Of a stretch of DNA of 60,794 bases, positions 25,939-36,100 are shown in pieces. Origin of the DNA: Spirochaetota bacterium (GTDB lineage Bacteria; Spirochaetota; GWB1-36-13; JAKPDD01). Every line of letters starts with the position of its first letter. Within the stretch, counting starts at the first letter, position 1. The notes below the pieces were generated by a model, which had not been told where the DNA came from, did not search any database, and saw only the letters and a program-made list of their open reading frames with translations. Both the position numbers and the translations under genes were made by a program. Where the stretch lies: contig JAKPDD010000026.1 in assembly GCA_029552945.1 (NCBI GenBank), positions 1 to 60,794 of the forward strand, read 5' to 3'.

Positions 25939-28083
25939 ATGAGAGTAAAAACAAAAGTATATTTAAATAACTTTTCTCTTTTTCTAATACTTCTTATAAG
26001 TTTTATAATAATATTTACTATAGTAAACAATCAGCTTAAAAAAGATATTGATGAAATTTTACATGCTAAGATAGATGGTATTTTTACTCTTGTAAATGAC
26101 TCACTTAATGTATCAATAAAAAATTATCTTAAGGGTATAGTTGAAACAAACAAGAAAGTAATAAAAGAATATCACTACAAAAGGTATAAAAATGGAGAAC
26201 TTAAGGAGGATGATGCAAAAAAGAGGGCAGCCCAACTTCTTTTATCTCAGGTAATAGGTGATATAGGGTATATTTACGTTGTTAACTCTTCAGGTATTAT
26301 CTTAATACATCCAAAAGAAAGTCTTGTTGGAAATGATGTTTCTAAGTACGATTTTGGAAAACTGCTGATGAGTTTAAAAGAGGGTTATATTGAGTATAAG
26401 TGGAAGAATCCTGGAGAGGAGGTTGAAATGGATAAAGTTTTATATATGAGCTACTTTCCTGAATGGGACTGGATAATATCAGCATCAGCATATAAAAGTG
26501 AGTTTATAAAACTACTTGATAAGGAGATAATAAGACATAAGATAATAGATACAAAAATCGGAAAGACAGACTATTTTTTTGTTCTTGATGATAAGGGAAA
26601 TGTTGTTTTTCACCCTGACTTATCACTTGAGGGGAAAAATCTTAAGCACATCGCAGATGCTGATGGGAATTATCCATTTAAGAAAATTATTGAGTCAAAG
26701 GAGGGAAAATTTTCATACAGGTGGAAGGATCCTGAGGGGAGTATAAGAGAAAAATATATGCATTTTAGGACAATAGATTCACTTGGCTGGAGGGTATGCT
26801 CATCTTATTATGTTGATGAGGTTGAAGGCCAGATGAAATCAACTTTATACACAATGATAATAATACTTATCTTTACATTTATAATAGTACTTGCTACAAC
26901 ATCTTTTAGTATAAAGTCTATCTTAAATCCTTTAAAAGAGATGGGTGACATTATATCAAACATTTCAAAGGGTGAGGGTGATCTTACAAGCAGGGTATTA
27001 AGGAATAATAACGATGAGTTTAAGAATATTGGTGATTCACTTAATACTTTTATGGATAATTTACAAAAGATGGTTAAAGAGTTAAAAGATCAGGCAAAGT
27101 TTTTGCTTAATGTATCGGAGGAACTTGCTGCAAACTCACACCAGACAGCCTCAAGTGTGCAGGAAATAACAGCAACAGGGCAATCTGTTGCAGATAATAC
27201 GCAAAAACAGAAGAGACTTATTAGTGATGCGGTAAGCAGGGTTAAAAAGATAATAGAGTCAATAGAGTATCTACATAAGAGCAGTGAGACAATAAATGAT
27301 GCAATATCATCAGCCTCAGCTGCAATAGAAGAGATGGCCTCAAATATAGTAAGTGCAGCAGATATGGCAAGAAATGGGGATAAGGCATCTGAAAAGCTTA
27401 TGAATGCATCAATAGAGGGAAGTAATGCTATGACAACACTGGTTAATGCAATAAAAGATGTTGCATCAAGTTCATCACAGATAGAGGAGATGGTTAAACT
27501 TATAATGGATATAGCAGAGCAGACAAACCTTCTTGCTATGAATGCAGCAATAGAAGCAGCCCATGCAGGTGAGTATGGAAAAGGATTTGCTGTTGTTGCA
27601 GAAGAGATAAGAAAGCTTGCAGACAAGAGTGCAAAGGGTGCAAAAGATATACAGAACATTGTTAAGGTTATATCTGAAAATCTTAATAAGAACATATCAC
27701 TGGCAGATAAAACAAATGAGAGTTTTAATCTATTGAAAAATAATATAAACGATGTTAAAAGGATAAGTAAAGAAATAGATTCTGCAATGGAAGAGCAGAA
27801 GAATGCAAACAAGTCTATACTTGAGTCTATTATGAAGATTAAGGATTTAAGTTATAAGATGATGGAAAATATGAAAGAAGAAGTTAAAAGAAGTAATGAT
27901 GTTGAAAAGGGACTTGAGAACGTATTAATTATGAGTGAGGAGATAGCAACCAGTATGGAAGAACAGAAAAATGGATTAATTGAGGCATCAAGTGCAGCTG
28001 AACATATAAGTAGTATATCGAATCAAATAAAAAATATTGCTAAAAAGATGGAAGAGGACTTTAACAAGTTTAAAACTGAGTAG
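25939..28083 (+). CDS. Methyl-accepting chemotaxis protein with two Cache-type sensor repeats
   Basis: This 714-residue transmembrane chemoreceptor has a first helix at about 12-32. The extracytoplasmic part (33-300) holds two related Cache-like units: one with [16 protein letters not shown], the second with [16 protein letters not shown]. Each continues to a Y-x-W-K-(N/D)-P and a 'W-x-(I/V)-x-x-S' strand. A second helix (about 302-325) leads to a HAMP domain and the signalling coiled coil, whose tip (about 520-560) reads [17 protein letters not shown]. It should report to CheA/CheW. The ligand is unknown; Cache units usually bind small acids or amino acids. GGAG precedes the ATG. Confidence 0.93.
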   Translation: MRVKTKVYLNNFSLFLILLISFIIIFTIVNNQLKKDIDEILHAKIDGIFTLVNDSLNVSIKNYLKGIVETNKKVIKEYHYKRYKNGELKEDDAKKRAAQLLLSQVIGDIGYIYVVNSSGIILIHPKESLVGNDVSKYDFGKLLMSLKEGYIEYKWKNPGEEVEMDKVLYMSYFPEWDWIISASAYKSEFIKLLDKEIIRHKIIDTKIGKTDYFFVLDDKGNVVFHPDLSLEGKNLKHIADADGNYPFKKIIESKEGKFSYRWKDPEGSIREKYMHFRTIDSLGWRVCSSYYVDEVEGQMKSTLYTMIIILIFTFIIVLATTSFSIKSILNPLKEMGDIISNISKGEGDLTSRVLRNNNDEFKNIGDSLNTFMDNLQKMVKELKDQAKFLLNVSEELAANSHQTASSVQEITATGQSVADNTQKQKRLISDAVSRVKKIIESIEYLHKSSETINDAISSASAAIEEMASNIVSAADMARNGDKASEKLMNASIEGSNAMTTLVNAIKDVASSSSQIEEMVKLIMDIAEQTNLLAMNAAIEAAHAGEYGKGFAVVAEEIRKLADKSAKGAKDIQNIVKVISENLNKNISLADKTNESFNLLKNNINDVKRISKEIDSAMEEQKNANKSILESIMKIKDLSYKMMENMKEEVKRSNDVEKGLENVLIMSEEIATSMEEQKNGLIEASSAAEHISSISNQIKNIAKKMEEDFNKFKTE

Positions 28084-28091
28084 GATACTAA

Positions 28092-28112
28092 ATACAAGCC
28101 TCTTCCTTGTAT
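28092..28112 (+). terminator. Hairpin after the chemoreceptor gene, weak terminator
   Basis: ATACAAG (28092-28098) and CTTGTAT (28106-28112) form a perfect 7-bp stem with a 7-base loop, nine bases after the chemoreceptor stop. There is no T-run immediately after it, so termination is uncertain. Confidence 0.35.
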
Positions 28113-28292
28113 ATCCAAAGCAATTTTAATTTTATTTTTTAATTTTTTAAATAAGTTTGGTAAATAAAATCACACTAGATAGTTCTGTTATCCTATAAAT
28201 ACAAATCTATTTCTTATTTATAAATTTAATTTTTTAAAAATTTCTTTATTAATTTTAAATAGATTTTTTAAAAATAGATGGGAGTTCTTTTT

Positions 28293-29516
28293 ATGAATAT
28301 ATTGGTACAAAAATATGGGGGAACCTCAGTAGGTTCTATTGAAAGGATAATGAATGTTGCAAAGCGGATAATAGAGTATAAAAACCAGGGTTATGCAATG
28401 GTTGTTACTGTTTCGGCAATGGCAGGTGAGACAGACAGGCTTATTAACCTTGCTAAACAGATAACACCTCAACCTGATGGAAGAGAGCTTGATATGATGG
28501 TATCAACGGGTGAGCAGGTTTCAATTGCATTGCTTGCTATAGCTTTGCACTCTATGGGATATAAAGCAATATCAATGAACGCGTATCAGGCTGGTATATA
28601 TACAGACAGTGTTTATACAAAAGCAAAAATAGGCAAGATTAATACAGAAAGAATAATAAAAGAACTTGAGAATGATAATATTGTTATAGTTGCTGGGTTT
28701 CAGGGTATAGATGATAATTACAATATAACTACACTTGGTAGAGGTGGGTCTGATACAACAGCTGTTGCACTTGCTGCTGCATTAAAAGCAGTTAAATGTG
28801 AAATATACACTGATGTTGATGGAGTATACACTGCGGACCCAAGAATAGTAAAAGAAGCAAAAAAACTTGATGAAATAACCTATGATGAGATGCTTGAACT
28901 TGCGAGTCTTGGTGCAAAAGTATTACACTCAAGATCGGTTGAGTTTGCAAAAAAATATGATGTAGTATTAGAGGTAAAAAATAGTTTTAACAATAATTCT
29001 GGAACTATAATTGTAAAGGAGAGTAAAAAAATGGAAAAGTTTGTTGTTTCAGGAATAACTTGTAAAAAAGATGAAGCAAAGGTAAATATTATTAATTTAC
29101 CTGATAGACCTGGAATTGCTGCAAGAATATTTTCTGAACTTTCTAACAACAATATTAATGTTAATATGATTGCTCAATCATCCCTAGATGATAACAGTGG
29201 CATAAATAATATATCGTTTACTGTTTCAAGAGAAGACCTTCCTAAAGTAGTGAAAATAATGGAAAACTTAAAAAAAGAACTTGGAGCAAAGGATGTAATT
29301 ACTTCAAATAATATTGCAATAGTTTCTGTTGTTGGGATAGGTATGAAAACAAATCCTGGTGTTGCTGCAAGAATGTTTAGTATACTTGGCAATGAAAAAA
29401 TAAACATTGAGATGATAAGTACATCAGAAATAAAAATATCAGTAGTAATAAAAGAAGAGTTTGCAAATAAAGCTGTTCAGTTATTACATAAAGAATTTGA
29501 ACTTGATAAGGTGTAA
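28293..29516 (+). CDS. Aspartate kinase
   Basis: This 407-residue enzyme phosphorylates aspartate, the first step toward lysine/diaminopimelate, threonine and methionine. V-Q-K-Y-G-G-T-S-V-G-S opens the amino-acid-kinase domain, and G-R-G-G-S-D-T-T-A and D-V-D-G-V-Y-T-A-D-P are the catalytic and nucleotide loops. Two ACT domains (about 258-330 and 338-400; N-L-P-D-R-P-G-I-A-A and G-M-K-T-N-P-G-V-A-A) should give feedback control. I start at ATG 28293, with GGGAG (28280-28284) ahead; an in-frame ATG at 28278 overlaps it. There is no fused homoserine dehydrogenase. No lysine riboswitch is visible upstream. Confidence 0.95.
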   Translation: MNILVQKYGGTSVGSIERIMNVAKRIIEYKNQGYAMVVTVSAMAGETDRLINLAKQITPQPDGRELDMMVSTGEQVSIALLAIALHSMGYKAISMNAYQAGIYTDSVYTKAKIGKINTERIIKELENDNIVIVAGFQGIDDNYNITTLGRGGSDTTAVALAAALKAVKCEIYTDVDGVYTADPRIVKEAKKLDEITYDEMLELASLGAKVLHSRSVEFAKKYDVVLEVKNSFNNNSGTIIVKESKKMEKFVVSGITCKKDEAKVNIINLPDRPGIAARIFSELSNNNINVNMIAQSSLDDNSGINNISFTVSREDLPKVVKIMENLKKELGAKDVITSNNIAIVSVVGIGMKTNPGVAARMFSILGNEKINIEMISTSEIKISVVIKEEFANKAVQLLHKEFELDKV

Positions 29517-29522
29517 ATAAAA

Positions 29523-30323
29523 TTGGATAGAAATCTTCCTATTGGTATTTTTGACTCAGGTGTAGGTGGCCTTACTGTTGTAAAAGCAATTAGAGACTTA
29601 CTACCATCTGAGTCTATTATCTATTTTGGTGACCTTGCTCATATGCCTTACGGTAGTAAAGGAACAAAAACTGTAAAGACTCTCGCTTTAAATGTTGCAA
29701 AGTTTTTATATAATCAGGGGATAAAGATACTTGTTGTTGCATGCAACACTGCAACAAGTAATGCATTACCATATATAAAATCAGAGTTTAGCGATATACC
29801 TATTATTGGTGTTGTTGAACCTGGTTCAATTGAGGCTTTAAATATAAGTGAAAATAAGAGAATAGGTGTTATAGGTACAACAAGAACTATAAACAGTAAT
29901 GCATATCTTGAAACAATAACATCAATAATGCCATCTGCAAGAGTATTTCAATATGCAACACCAACACTTGTCCCTCTTATTGAAGATGGTTGGATAGATC
30001 ACCCAGGAATGTATCTAATATTAAACGATTATCTATCATATTTTGAAGATAAAGATATAGATACACTTCTTTTAGGCTGCACCCATTATCCATTAATAAA
30101 AAAGAATATAAAACTTTTAAGACCTGCACTTAAAATTGTTGACTCTGCTGAATCTACAGCTAAGAAAGTCAAAGAAACACTTGAAAAAATAAACATATTA
30201 TCAAATAATTCAGAAAGTTTTATAAAGTTTTTTGCATCTGATATAAGTGAAGTCTTTATTGACCTTACAAAAAAGATAATGGGTGATTACATAGAAATAA
30301 ATATAGTAGAAGGTGCAACATGA
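29523..30323 (+). CDS. murI: Glutamate racemase
   Basis: This 266-residue cytoplasmic enzyme supplies D-glutamate for peptidoglycan. It uses two cysteines as acid/base: V-V-A-C-N-T-A-T-S-N-A and G-C-T-H-Y-P-L-I are both intact. The N-terminal I-G-I-F-D-S-G-V-G-G-L-T-V and Y-F-G-D-L-A-H-M-P-Y-G motifs are canonical. The start is TTG at 29523, with AAGGTG at 29508-29513 in the end of the aspartokinase gene. The next gene begins within its stop (ATGA), so this is a tight operon. Confidence 0.95.
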   Translation: MDRNLPIGIFDSGVGGLTVVKAIRDLLPSESIIYFGDLAHMPYGSKGTKTVKTLALNVAKFLYNQGIKILVVACNTATSNALPYIKSEFSDIPIIGVVEPGSIEALNISENKRIGVIGTTRTINSNAYLETITSIMPSARVFQYATPTLVPLIEDGWIDHPGMYLILNDYLSYFEDKDIDTLLLGCTHYPLIKKNIKLLRPALKIVDSAESTAKKVKETLEKINILSNNSESFIKFFASDISEVFIDLTKKIMGDYIEINIVEGAT

Positions 30324-31291
30324 AAAAATATTTTATTTTTATAACTCTATTAATAATATGTTCTGTTTATAGTGCAGAATTATTTGATAAGATAGAACTA
30401 AAAGTAAATGATAAGTTTGCAACAAAAAGGATGATAGATAAATATAATCAATTCTTAAACCTTATTTCTCAGGACAAATTATCAAGAGATGCAACAATAA
30501 AAAATCTTGCAAATACTTTTGTGCTTGAATATTATCTTGAAGAAAAGAGTATAAATATATCAGATAAAGATGTTAATAGACAAATTGATGAACTACTTGA
30601 AAATAACAAGATGAGTGATATAAATACTATATTGTTGCAATTAAAATCAAAAGGGCTTGAACTTACTGAGAAAGAGTTTAAGGATTTTATAAGAAAACAG
30701 ATAGTAATAAAAAAAGCACAGGAATATGTTATTTTGAAAGATATGAGGGATAAGCTTACAATTCCATCAGATGATGAACTAAAAGACTTTTATAATAAAA
30801 ATAAAGAATATTTCAAAGACCAGACTACAATTAAAATTTCTCATTTAGTAAAGACAGTATCTGATAATATGGGATTAAAAGAAAAAATAGCAATTGAAGA
30901 GAACCTGAATAATATAGCGAAAAAATTAAGAAACATTAAAAACATTGAAATAAGAATAAAAGAGTTTGAGTCTGAAGTACAAAAAAATGCATCAGAGATT
31001 TATAAAAAAAATAATGGTGATTTAGGTTATTTTGATGAGGAAAAATTAAAATCAATATTCCCTCAATATATAACTGCATTAAAAATGAATAAAGGGGATC
31101 TATCTAATGTTGTTGTAACTCAATATACAAGAGCAATATTTATAGTCACAGATAAAAAAGGTGGTGAAATATTACCTTTTGAAAATGTTAAAAACAGAAT
31201 TATAGATATACTTCTTTATAACAAAGGTGCAAAAATGTTTATGGAATGGCTTGATAAATACTCAAAAAAATATGAAATAACAGTAAGGTAA
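30320..31291 (+). CDS. SurA-like periplasmic chaperone with parvulin-type domain
   Basis: This 323-residue exported protein has a signal peptide (1-18, ending V-Y-S-A). A helical SurA-N-like chaperone region follows to about residue 150. A parvulin-like prolyl isomerase region runs from about 173 to 280: I-K-I-S-H-L-V, later N-G-D-L-G-Y-F-D and M-N-K-G-D-L-S-N-V-V. The C-terminal helix packs back as in SurA. Such proteins escort outer-membrane barrels through the periplasm. It overlaps murI by 4 bases. Confidence 0.8.
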   Translation: MKKYFIFITLLIICSVYSAELFDKIELKVNDKFATKRMIDKYNQFLNLISQDKLSRDATIKNLANTFVLEYYLEEKSINISDKDVNRQIDELLENNKMSDINTILLQLKSKGLELTEKEFKDFIRKQIVIKKAQEYVILKDMRDKLTIPSDDELKDFYNKNKEYFKDQTTIKISHLVKTVSDNMGLKEKIAIEENLNNIAKKLRNIKNIEIRIKEFESEVQKNASEIYKKNNGDLGYFDEEKLKSIFPQYITALKMNKGDLSNVVVTQYTRAIFIVTDKKGGEILPFENVKNRIIDILLYNKGAKMFMEWLDKYSKKYEITVR

Positions 31292-31298
31292 TAATACA

Positions 31299-31811
31299 TT
31301 GCCGGGTGGCAAAACACATGATCTTTTAAATATTATTTTCATAGTTTTTGTTTTTGCTATAATAGCTGTTTATAACATTGTAATAAGTTTTGACCAGGAT
31401 AAAGTACTGGTCGCTTTTTATATTTTTATAGGTTCTTACATTTTTTCAACATTTATGCTAAGTCCAGACCTTGACCTTCATAAAAACAGATCAAAAATAA
31501 ATTGGGGTATATTAAGGTGGATCTGGTATCCATATTCAAAGATTTTTAAACATAGAGGCATTTCACATTCTCTTATTTTTGGGCCTATTACGAGAATTAT
31601 ATATGTTTATACAATGATTTTGTTATTTCAGATAGCTTATTTTTATATAAGTTCGAGAGATTTTGACGATTTAAATTTTTTTATAATTGATGAAGATTAC
31701 CTTAATACTTACAATATATTAAGTTTTATATTAGGTATATACCTCCCATCAATTATTCATACTTTATCTGATAGGCTATATACTTCTCTTAAAAGAAAGT
31801 TAAGAAGGTAA
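31299..31811 (+). CDS. DUF2227-like integral membrane protein (putative metal-binding)
   Basis: This 170-residue protein with several hydrophobic segments starts at TTG 31299, with AAGGT at 31285-31289. The pattern P-G-G-K-T-H-D near the start, S-P-D-L-D-L, W-x(3)-R-W-I-W-Y-P-Y, and H-R-G-I-S-H-S followed by G-P-I-T-R is that of the DUF2227 family ('putative metal-binding'). These conserved His and Asp residues could bind a metal. Membrane segments lie at about 8-28, 37-53, 95-117 and 140-158. No function is established. It sits in the aspartokinase-murI operon. Confidence 0.65.
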   Translation: MPGGKTHDLLNIIFIVFVFAIIAVYNIVISFDQDKVLVAFYIFIGSYIFSTFMLSPDLDLHKNRSKINWGILRWIWYPYSKIFKHRGISHSLIFGPITRIIYVYTMILLFQIAYFYISSRDFDDLNFFIIDEDYLNTYNILSFILGIYLPSIIHTLSDRLYTSLKRKLRR

Positions 31812-31815
31812 TGTC

Positions 31816-32730
31816 TTGGGATTACTATTATTTTTTATTGATGGAATTGGAATTGGAAAAAAGTCAAAAAATAATCCATTGTATAGATATGGATTATGGA
31901 AACATATTATAAGTCTTAAAGGTATTACAACATTAAAAAAAATTATGACAAAAAATTATGTAATTATCCCATCTGATGCCAAAATGAGTGTTGATGGAAT
32001 TCCTCAAAGTGCAACAGGACAGACTACAATTCTTACTGGTATAAACGCACCTCAAAAGATTGGGGGACATATAACAGGTCTTCCTTCAGACACTTTAAGT
32101 AAAATTATACTTGAACACTCCATACTAAAAAAAATAAAAGAGATGGGGTTTAAAGTTACGTCTGCAAATGCATATTCACAAGAATATTTTAAAATGGTTG
32201 AAGAGAAGAAAAGTAGGGTATCTGCGACAACACTTGCAATAAAAGCTGCTGGGGTTGAGTTTAAAATGCTTGAGGATATATATAAAGGTAGTGCTGTATT
32301 TATGGATATTACAAATCATATACTTATTACACGATATAAGAATCATAAAAAAATAACTATAAAAAAAGCTGTTTCAAACATAATTAATCTTATAAATAAA
32401 CATGATTTTGTATTATATGAGTATTTTCTTACTGATCATTTTGGTCATAAAGGAAAAATGAAAGATAGAAAAAAGATAATAAAGCATCTTAACACTTTTC
32501 TTAAACAACTTGTAAAAAAAATTGATACTAAAAAAAATATAATAGTTATTACAAGTGACCATGGGAATATTGAAGACTTATCAAAGACTCATACTGAAAA
32601 CATGGTGCCAACTATAGTTTTTTCTAAAAATAAGGAGATTTTAAAATTATTTTATAGAAAAATAAATACTATTCAGGATATACCTAACACAATACTAAAG
32701 TATTTTATGAGTTATAAAAGAAAGATTTAA
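31816..32730 (+). CDS. Metalloenzyme of the phosphoglycerate mutase/alkaline phosphatase superfamily
   Basis: This 304-residue cytoplasmic protein starts at TTG 31816, with AAGAAGGT (31803-31810) ahead. L-L-F-F-I-D-G-I-G-I-G gives the first metal-binding Asp. Q-S-A-T-G-Q-T-T-I-L-T-G holds the usual catalytic Ser/Thr position. D-H-F-G-H-K-G and S-D-H-G-N-I-E-D carry further metal ligands, with an H-T-E-N near the end. It is too short for the two-domain iPGM (about 510 residues), so the substrate is unknown; phosphopentomutase-like or other phosphoester chemistry is possible. It is the last gene of the operon. Confidence 0.65.
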   Translation: MGLLLFFIDGIGIGKKSKNNPLYRYGLWKHIISLKGITTLKKIMTKNYVIIPSDAKMSVDGIPQSATGQTTILTGINAPQKIGGHITGLPSDTLSKIILEHSILKKIKEMGFKVTSANAYSQEYFKMVEEKKSRVSATTLAIKAAGVEFKMLEDIYKGSAVFMDITNHILITRYKNHKKITIKKAVSNIINLINKHDFVLYEYFLTDHFGHKGKMKDRKKIIKHLNTFLKQLVKKIDTKKNIIVITSDHGNIEDLSKTHTENMVPTIVFSKNKEILKLFYRKINTIQDIPNTILKYFMSYKRKI

Positions 32731-32734
32731 CTTC

Positions 32735-32772
32735 ACATAACCTATATTATGTTAACTTGATACTAGTATCAA
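32735..32772 (+). promoter_or_regulatory. Palindromic operator candidate upstream of the TrpR-family gene
   Basis: TTGATACTAGTATCAA at 32757-32772 is a perfect 16-bp palindrome centred on CTAG. E. coli TrpR operators also carry ACTAGT. Its first six bases, TTGATA, could be a -35 box, with TAAACT (32781-32786) as a poor -10 after 18 bases, so binding would block transcription. A second small inverted repeat (ACATAA 32735-32740 / TTATGT 32747-32752) lies just upstream. There is no T-run, so it is not a terminator. Confidence 0.5.
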
Positions 32773-32879
32773 TATTCAGTTAAACTGTAAGAATTAGTTA
32801 GAATAAAATTTGTTAATATAAAATTTTGATAAATTGATTTTTTTTATAAAATTTAAAAAAATAACATAAAGGAAATATT

Positions 32880-33158
32880 ATGAAAAATTATCTTGAAGAC
32901 TTAGCTTATGCTTTTATGATGATAAGAAATAAGGATGACATGTTAAAGTTTTTTGATGAGATATTTACAAAAAATGAAATAAAAAAGTTTGAAGAAAGAT
33001 GGAAGCTTTTAACTCACCTATTCTTGGGCGAAAAACAGAGAGAAATAGCAAAAAAGTTTAATCTAAGTCTTTGTAAAATAACACGTGGTGCAAAGATATT
33101 AAAGAATAAAAAATCAATTACCTATCAACTCTTATCAGAAATATATAAAGAAAAATAA
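32880..33158 (+). CDS. TrpR-family transcriptional repressor
   Basis: This 92-residue, all-helical DNA-binding protein has R-E-I-A-K-K-F-N-L-S-L-C-K-I-T-R-G-A-K-I-L-K (about 58-79) as a helix-turn-helix very like the 'x-A-T-I-T-R-G-S-N-x-L-K' reading head of E. coli TrpR. E-E-R-W-K-L-L-T upstream matches the family's B helix. The Chlamydia-type TrpR and the YerC/YecD subfamily share the layout; the T-R-G-x-x-x-L-K motif favours TrpR proper. No tryptophan genes are nearby, so the regulon is unknown. AAAGG precedes the ATG, and a palindrome about 110 bases upstream suggests autoregulation. Confidence 0.75.
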   Translation: MKNYLEDLAYAFMMIRNKDDMLKFFDEIFTKNEIKKFEERWKLLTHLFLGEKQREIAKKFNLSLCKITRGAKILKNKKSITYQLLSEIYKEK

Positions 33159-33160
33159 TT

Positions 33161-36100
33161 TCATATTTTCTTTAAAACCAGCATTGTAATATCATCTTCT
33201 TGATCAGCCATCCAAGAATCAACTGCTTCAATAACTGATTCTATAATCTCATGTGGAGTTTTATTTCTATTTTTCATTACAACATCAAACAGCCTTTTTT
33301 CACCAAACATTTCAGCTTCTTTGTGTTTTTTCCTTTCATTTTTTAAAATATTTTTAGCCTCTGTTATACCATCAGAATAGAAAAATATTAGGTCTCCCTT
33401 ATTAAGCTTATACTTTTCAGATTCTTGATTTAGGACTGCATCTTCCATAATTCCAACTAAAAAACCAGAGGATGGTATTGTTTTAATTTCACCATTTGAA
33501 GTGCATATAAAGGGTTCAGCATGGTCATTACCAAATATTTCAAAATTACCATCTTTATCAAACCTAAACAATCTTAATGTCATATACATATGGGAATATT
33601 CATTTTTCATTGTTCTTTTTGAAATTCTTTCCTGAATATTTTTGTAGAGTGTTCTATTTATTATTTGATACAATTCATGAATTGGCTTTTTCTTAATATC
33701 ATTATTTTCAATTATAGTATTAAAAGACACCTCAGCCATCATCATAACAAGACCTGACTTTAATCCATGACCTGATACATCTCCAAATACACCAAAATAA
33801 GGTTCTTCATCAAGGTATATGTCATAATAATCACCCCCTACTTCAGCTGCTGTTCTCATAAAAGCGGCAACCTCATAGTATTGATTTTCTTTAATGAATG
33901 GTAGAATTGATGTTTGAATATTTTTTGCTATCTCCATCTCCTGTTCGATTTTTGCCTTTTCTTGCATTTTCTGATACAGTCTTGCATTTTCTATTGATAT
34001 AGCAGCCTGAGTTGCAAATGCTTTTAAGAGTTCAAAATTATCTTTTGTAAAAACACCCTTTACCTCTCTATTATCAAGATAGATAGCACCTAACATTTTC
34101 TGTGATGTTCTTATTGGGACCGTGATTATTGATTTTATTTCTGATTTTATTTTGTTATCAATATTATCATAATTTTCAAGGTCTTCAATAATCTGAGCTT
34201 TTGATGTCTTTATTGTTTTCTCTACTATATTTTCTGGATAATAAATTTTTTCTTTTATCTCAAGCCCATCAGCACCAACCATTAATACTGGAGAAAAATT
34301 AGATCTTTCTGGATCATCAAGGTTATCATACAAAAATAGAATACCTATTTGAGCACCTGATGTTTTCATTGCAAGAAACATTATTTTTCTTAGAAGTTCA
34401 TCCATATTATATGACTTTACAAGCTCTTCTGATGCCTGTAAGAGTGCTTTTAACATGATTTGTGAAGTAAATTGTGTCTGAGTTTTTGTATAAGTATATG
34501 TTTTTGTTGCCTCAAAATCTTTATCTTCTGTTTCTTCTGAAATAAAATCTTCATTATTTCCTGAGATAGCTTTTATTATATTATCAATATTTTTAATTTC
34601 ATTTTTTAGGTCTCTTGATATGTAAAATTTTTTTATCTCATCATAGAGTTTATGACCCTCACTTATATTACCTTTAAGTATTAAAACTTGAGCTTTTAAG
34701 CCTAAATTGTAATGGTAAAGATATTCGTAATACTTACCTATTGATTTCACTATTCCAAGTATTTTATCAATAATAGATAAACATTTGTCAAAGTCTGGCT
34801 GTAATTGAGAAAGTTCATCATAAACTTCAAGCCTTAATTTCCATTGTTCAAATATTTTTGGATTTGATATACCAACATACTTTAGACCCTCTTCAAAATA
34901 CTTTTTTCCTAATTCTTTTTTGCCAATAACATAGTATGTTTCTGAAATTGTAAACAACAACATCCACAAGCCTATAATTATATTATGCTCCTTAGACATT
35001 TCGATAGAAGATATCATATATTTAATACCTTCTTCAAATCTTAACATATTTATGTATGCCCTTCCAATATTGAATGTTATATTACTTTCAAGTGTAATAT
35101 TTTTAAGTTCTTTAGCCATCTCGAGTGCTTTTTTATTGTATTCTAGTGCATCGAGTGGATCACCAATCATAGAATAGACACTTGCTTTGAAAAAATATAT
35201 ATATAACCTATTAAGATTATTTCTTACTATATTTTTGCCCTCAATTAAATTGTTTATCTTTGTGATAATCTCTATTAATCTATAATTATTTTTTAATAAA
35301 CTTATTATATTTTCTCCCTCCAGTATTTTCTTGTTAGTTATTGTTAACCTTTTGTTTATTTCATTAATTATAGTAATATAAGTTTCTTTTAATCTATCTT
35401 TTTTTCTTTTATTTTCTCTGTTTAATATAATGCTATTAATTATAAGTTCATAATCCAACAATTCTTTAGAATCTTCAGATAAAATAGATTCTAATATGTT
35501 TTTTGCTTCCATTAATTCTTCATTAAAAATGAAAAAAAGATCATCATATGGTATGTATTCATCTGTAAGCTTTTTTATTATTGAAATAGCATCTTTTTTA
35601 AGACCTACTGCAGCATAAGATTGTGCTAATATTCCAAGTGAGTATATCCATTCAAGCTCTTCTTCTTTGGAAAGGAGTTTAAGTCCTTTTTGGATATTTT
35701 CTATAGCATCACTAAAATTAGCCATATAACAATGTGCCCTTCCTATTGCACAATAAGGTATTGCAAGAAGGTTATTAAGTTTTAATTCTTCAGCAAGTGG
35801 AATTACCATAGAATAAAATTGCATTGCTGATACCTGATTACCAACAAAATAGTAGTTTTTTCCAAGCATATAGTAACAGTATGCAAGTTCTTTATTTAAT
35901 TTGTTTTGCTGAGCTATTTTTATTGTCTCTTCAAGTAATTTTATACTTTCTTTATACATAGCAAGTTGAAAATATATTTCAACTATTTTTATAGTAAGAT
36001 TGATTTTTCTTAGACTATTCCTTTTGGTTGTATTTTTATCTTCTTCAAAAGAATCTAATATATTTAAAGCATTCAAATAAAAAGAGCTTGCTATTTTAAG

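Noticed and set aside
27090-27812. Long open frame (240 residues) on the minus strand within the chemoreceptor gene
   Set aside because: It is a Ser/Ala/Ile-rich mirror of the coiled-coil signalling domain and has no ribosome site. The plus-strand gene is unmistakable.
28084-28292. Possible lysine riboswitch before the aspartokinase gene
   Set aside because: The 209 bases are AT-rich and contain only one small hairpin. None of the conserved L-box stems or loops is visible.
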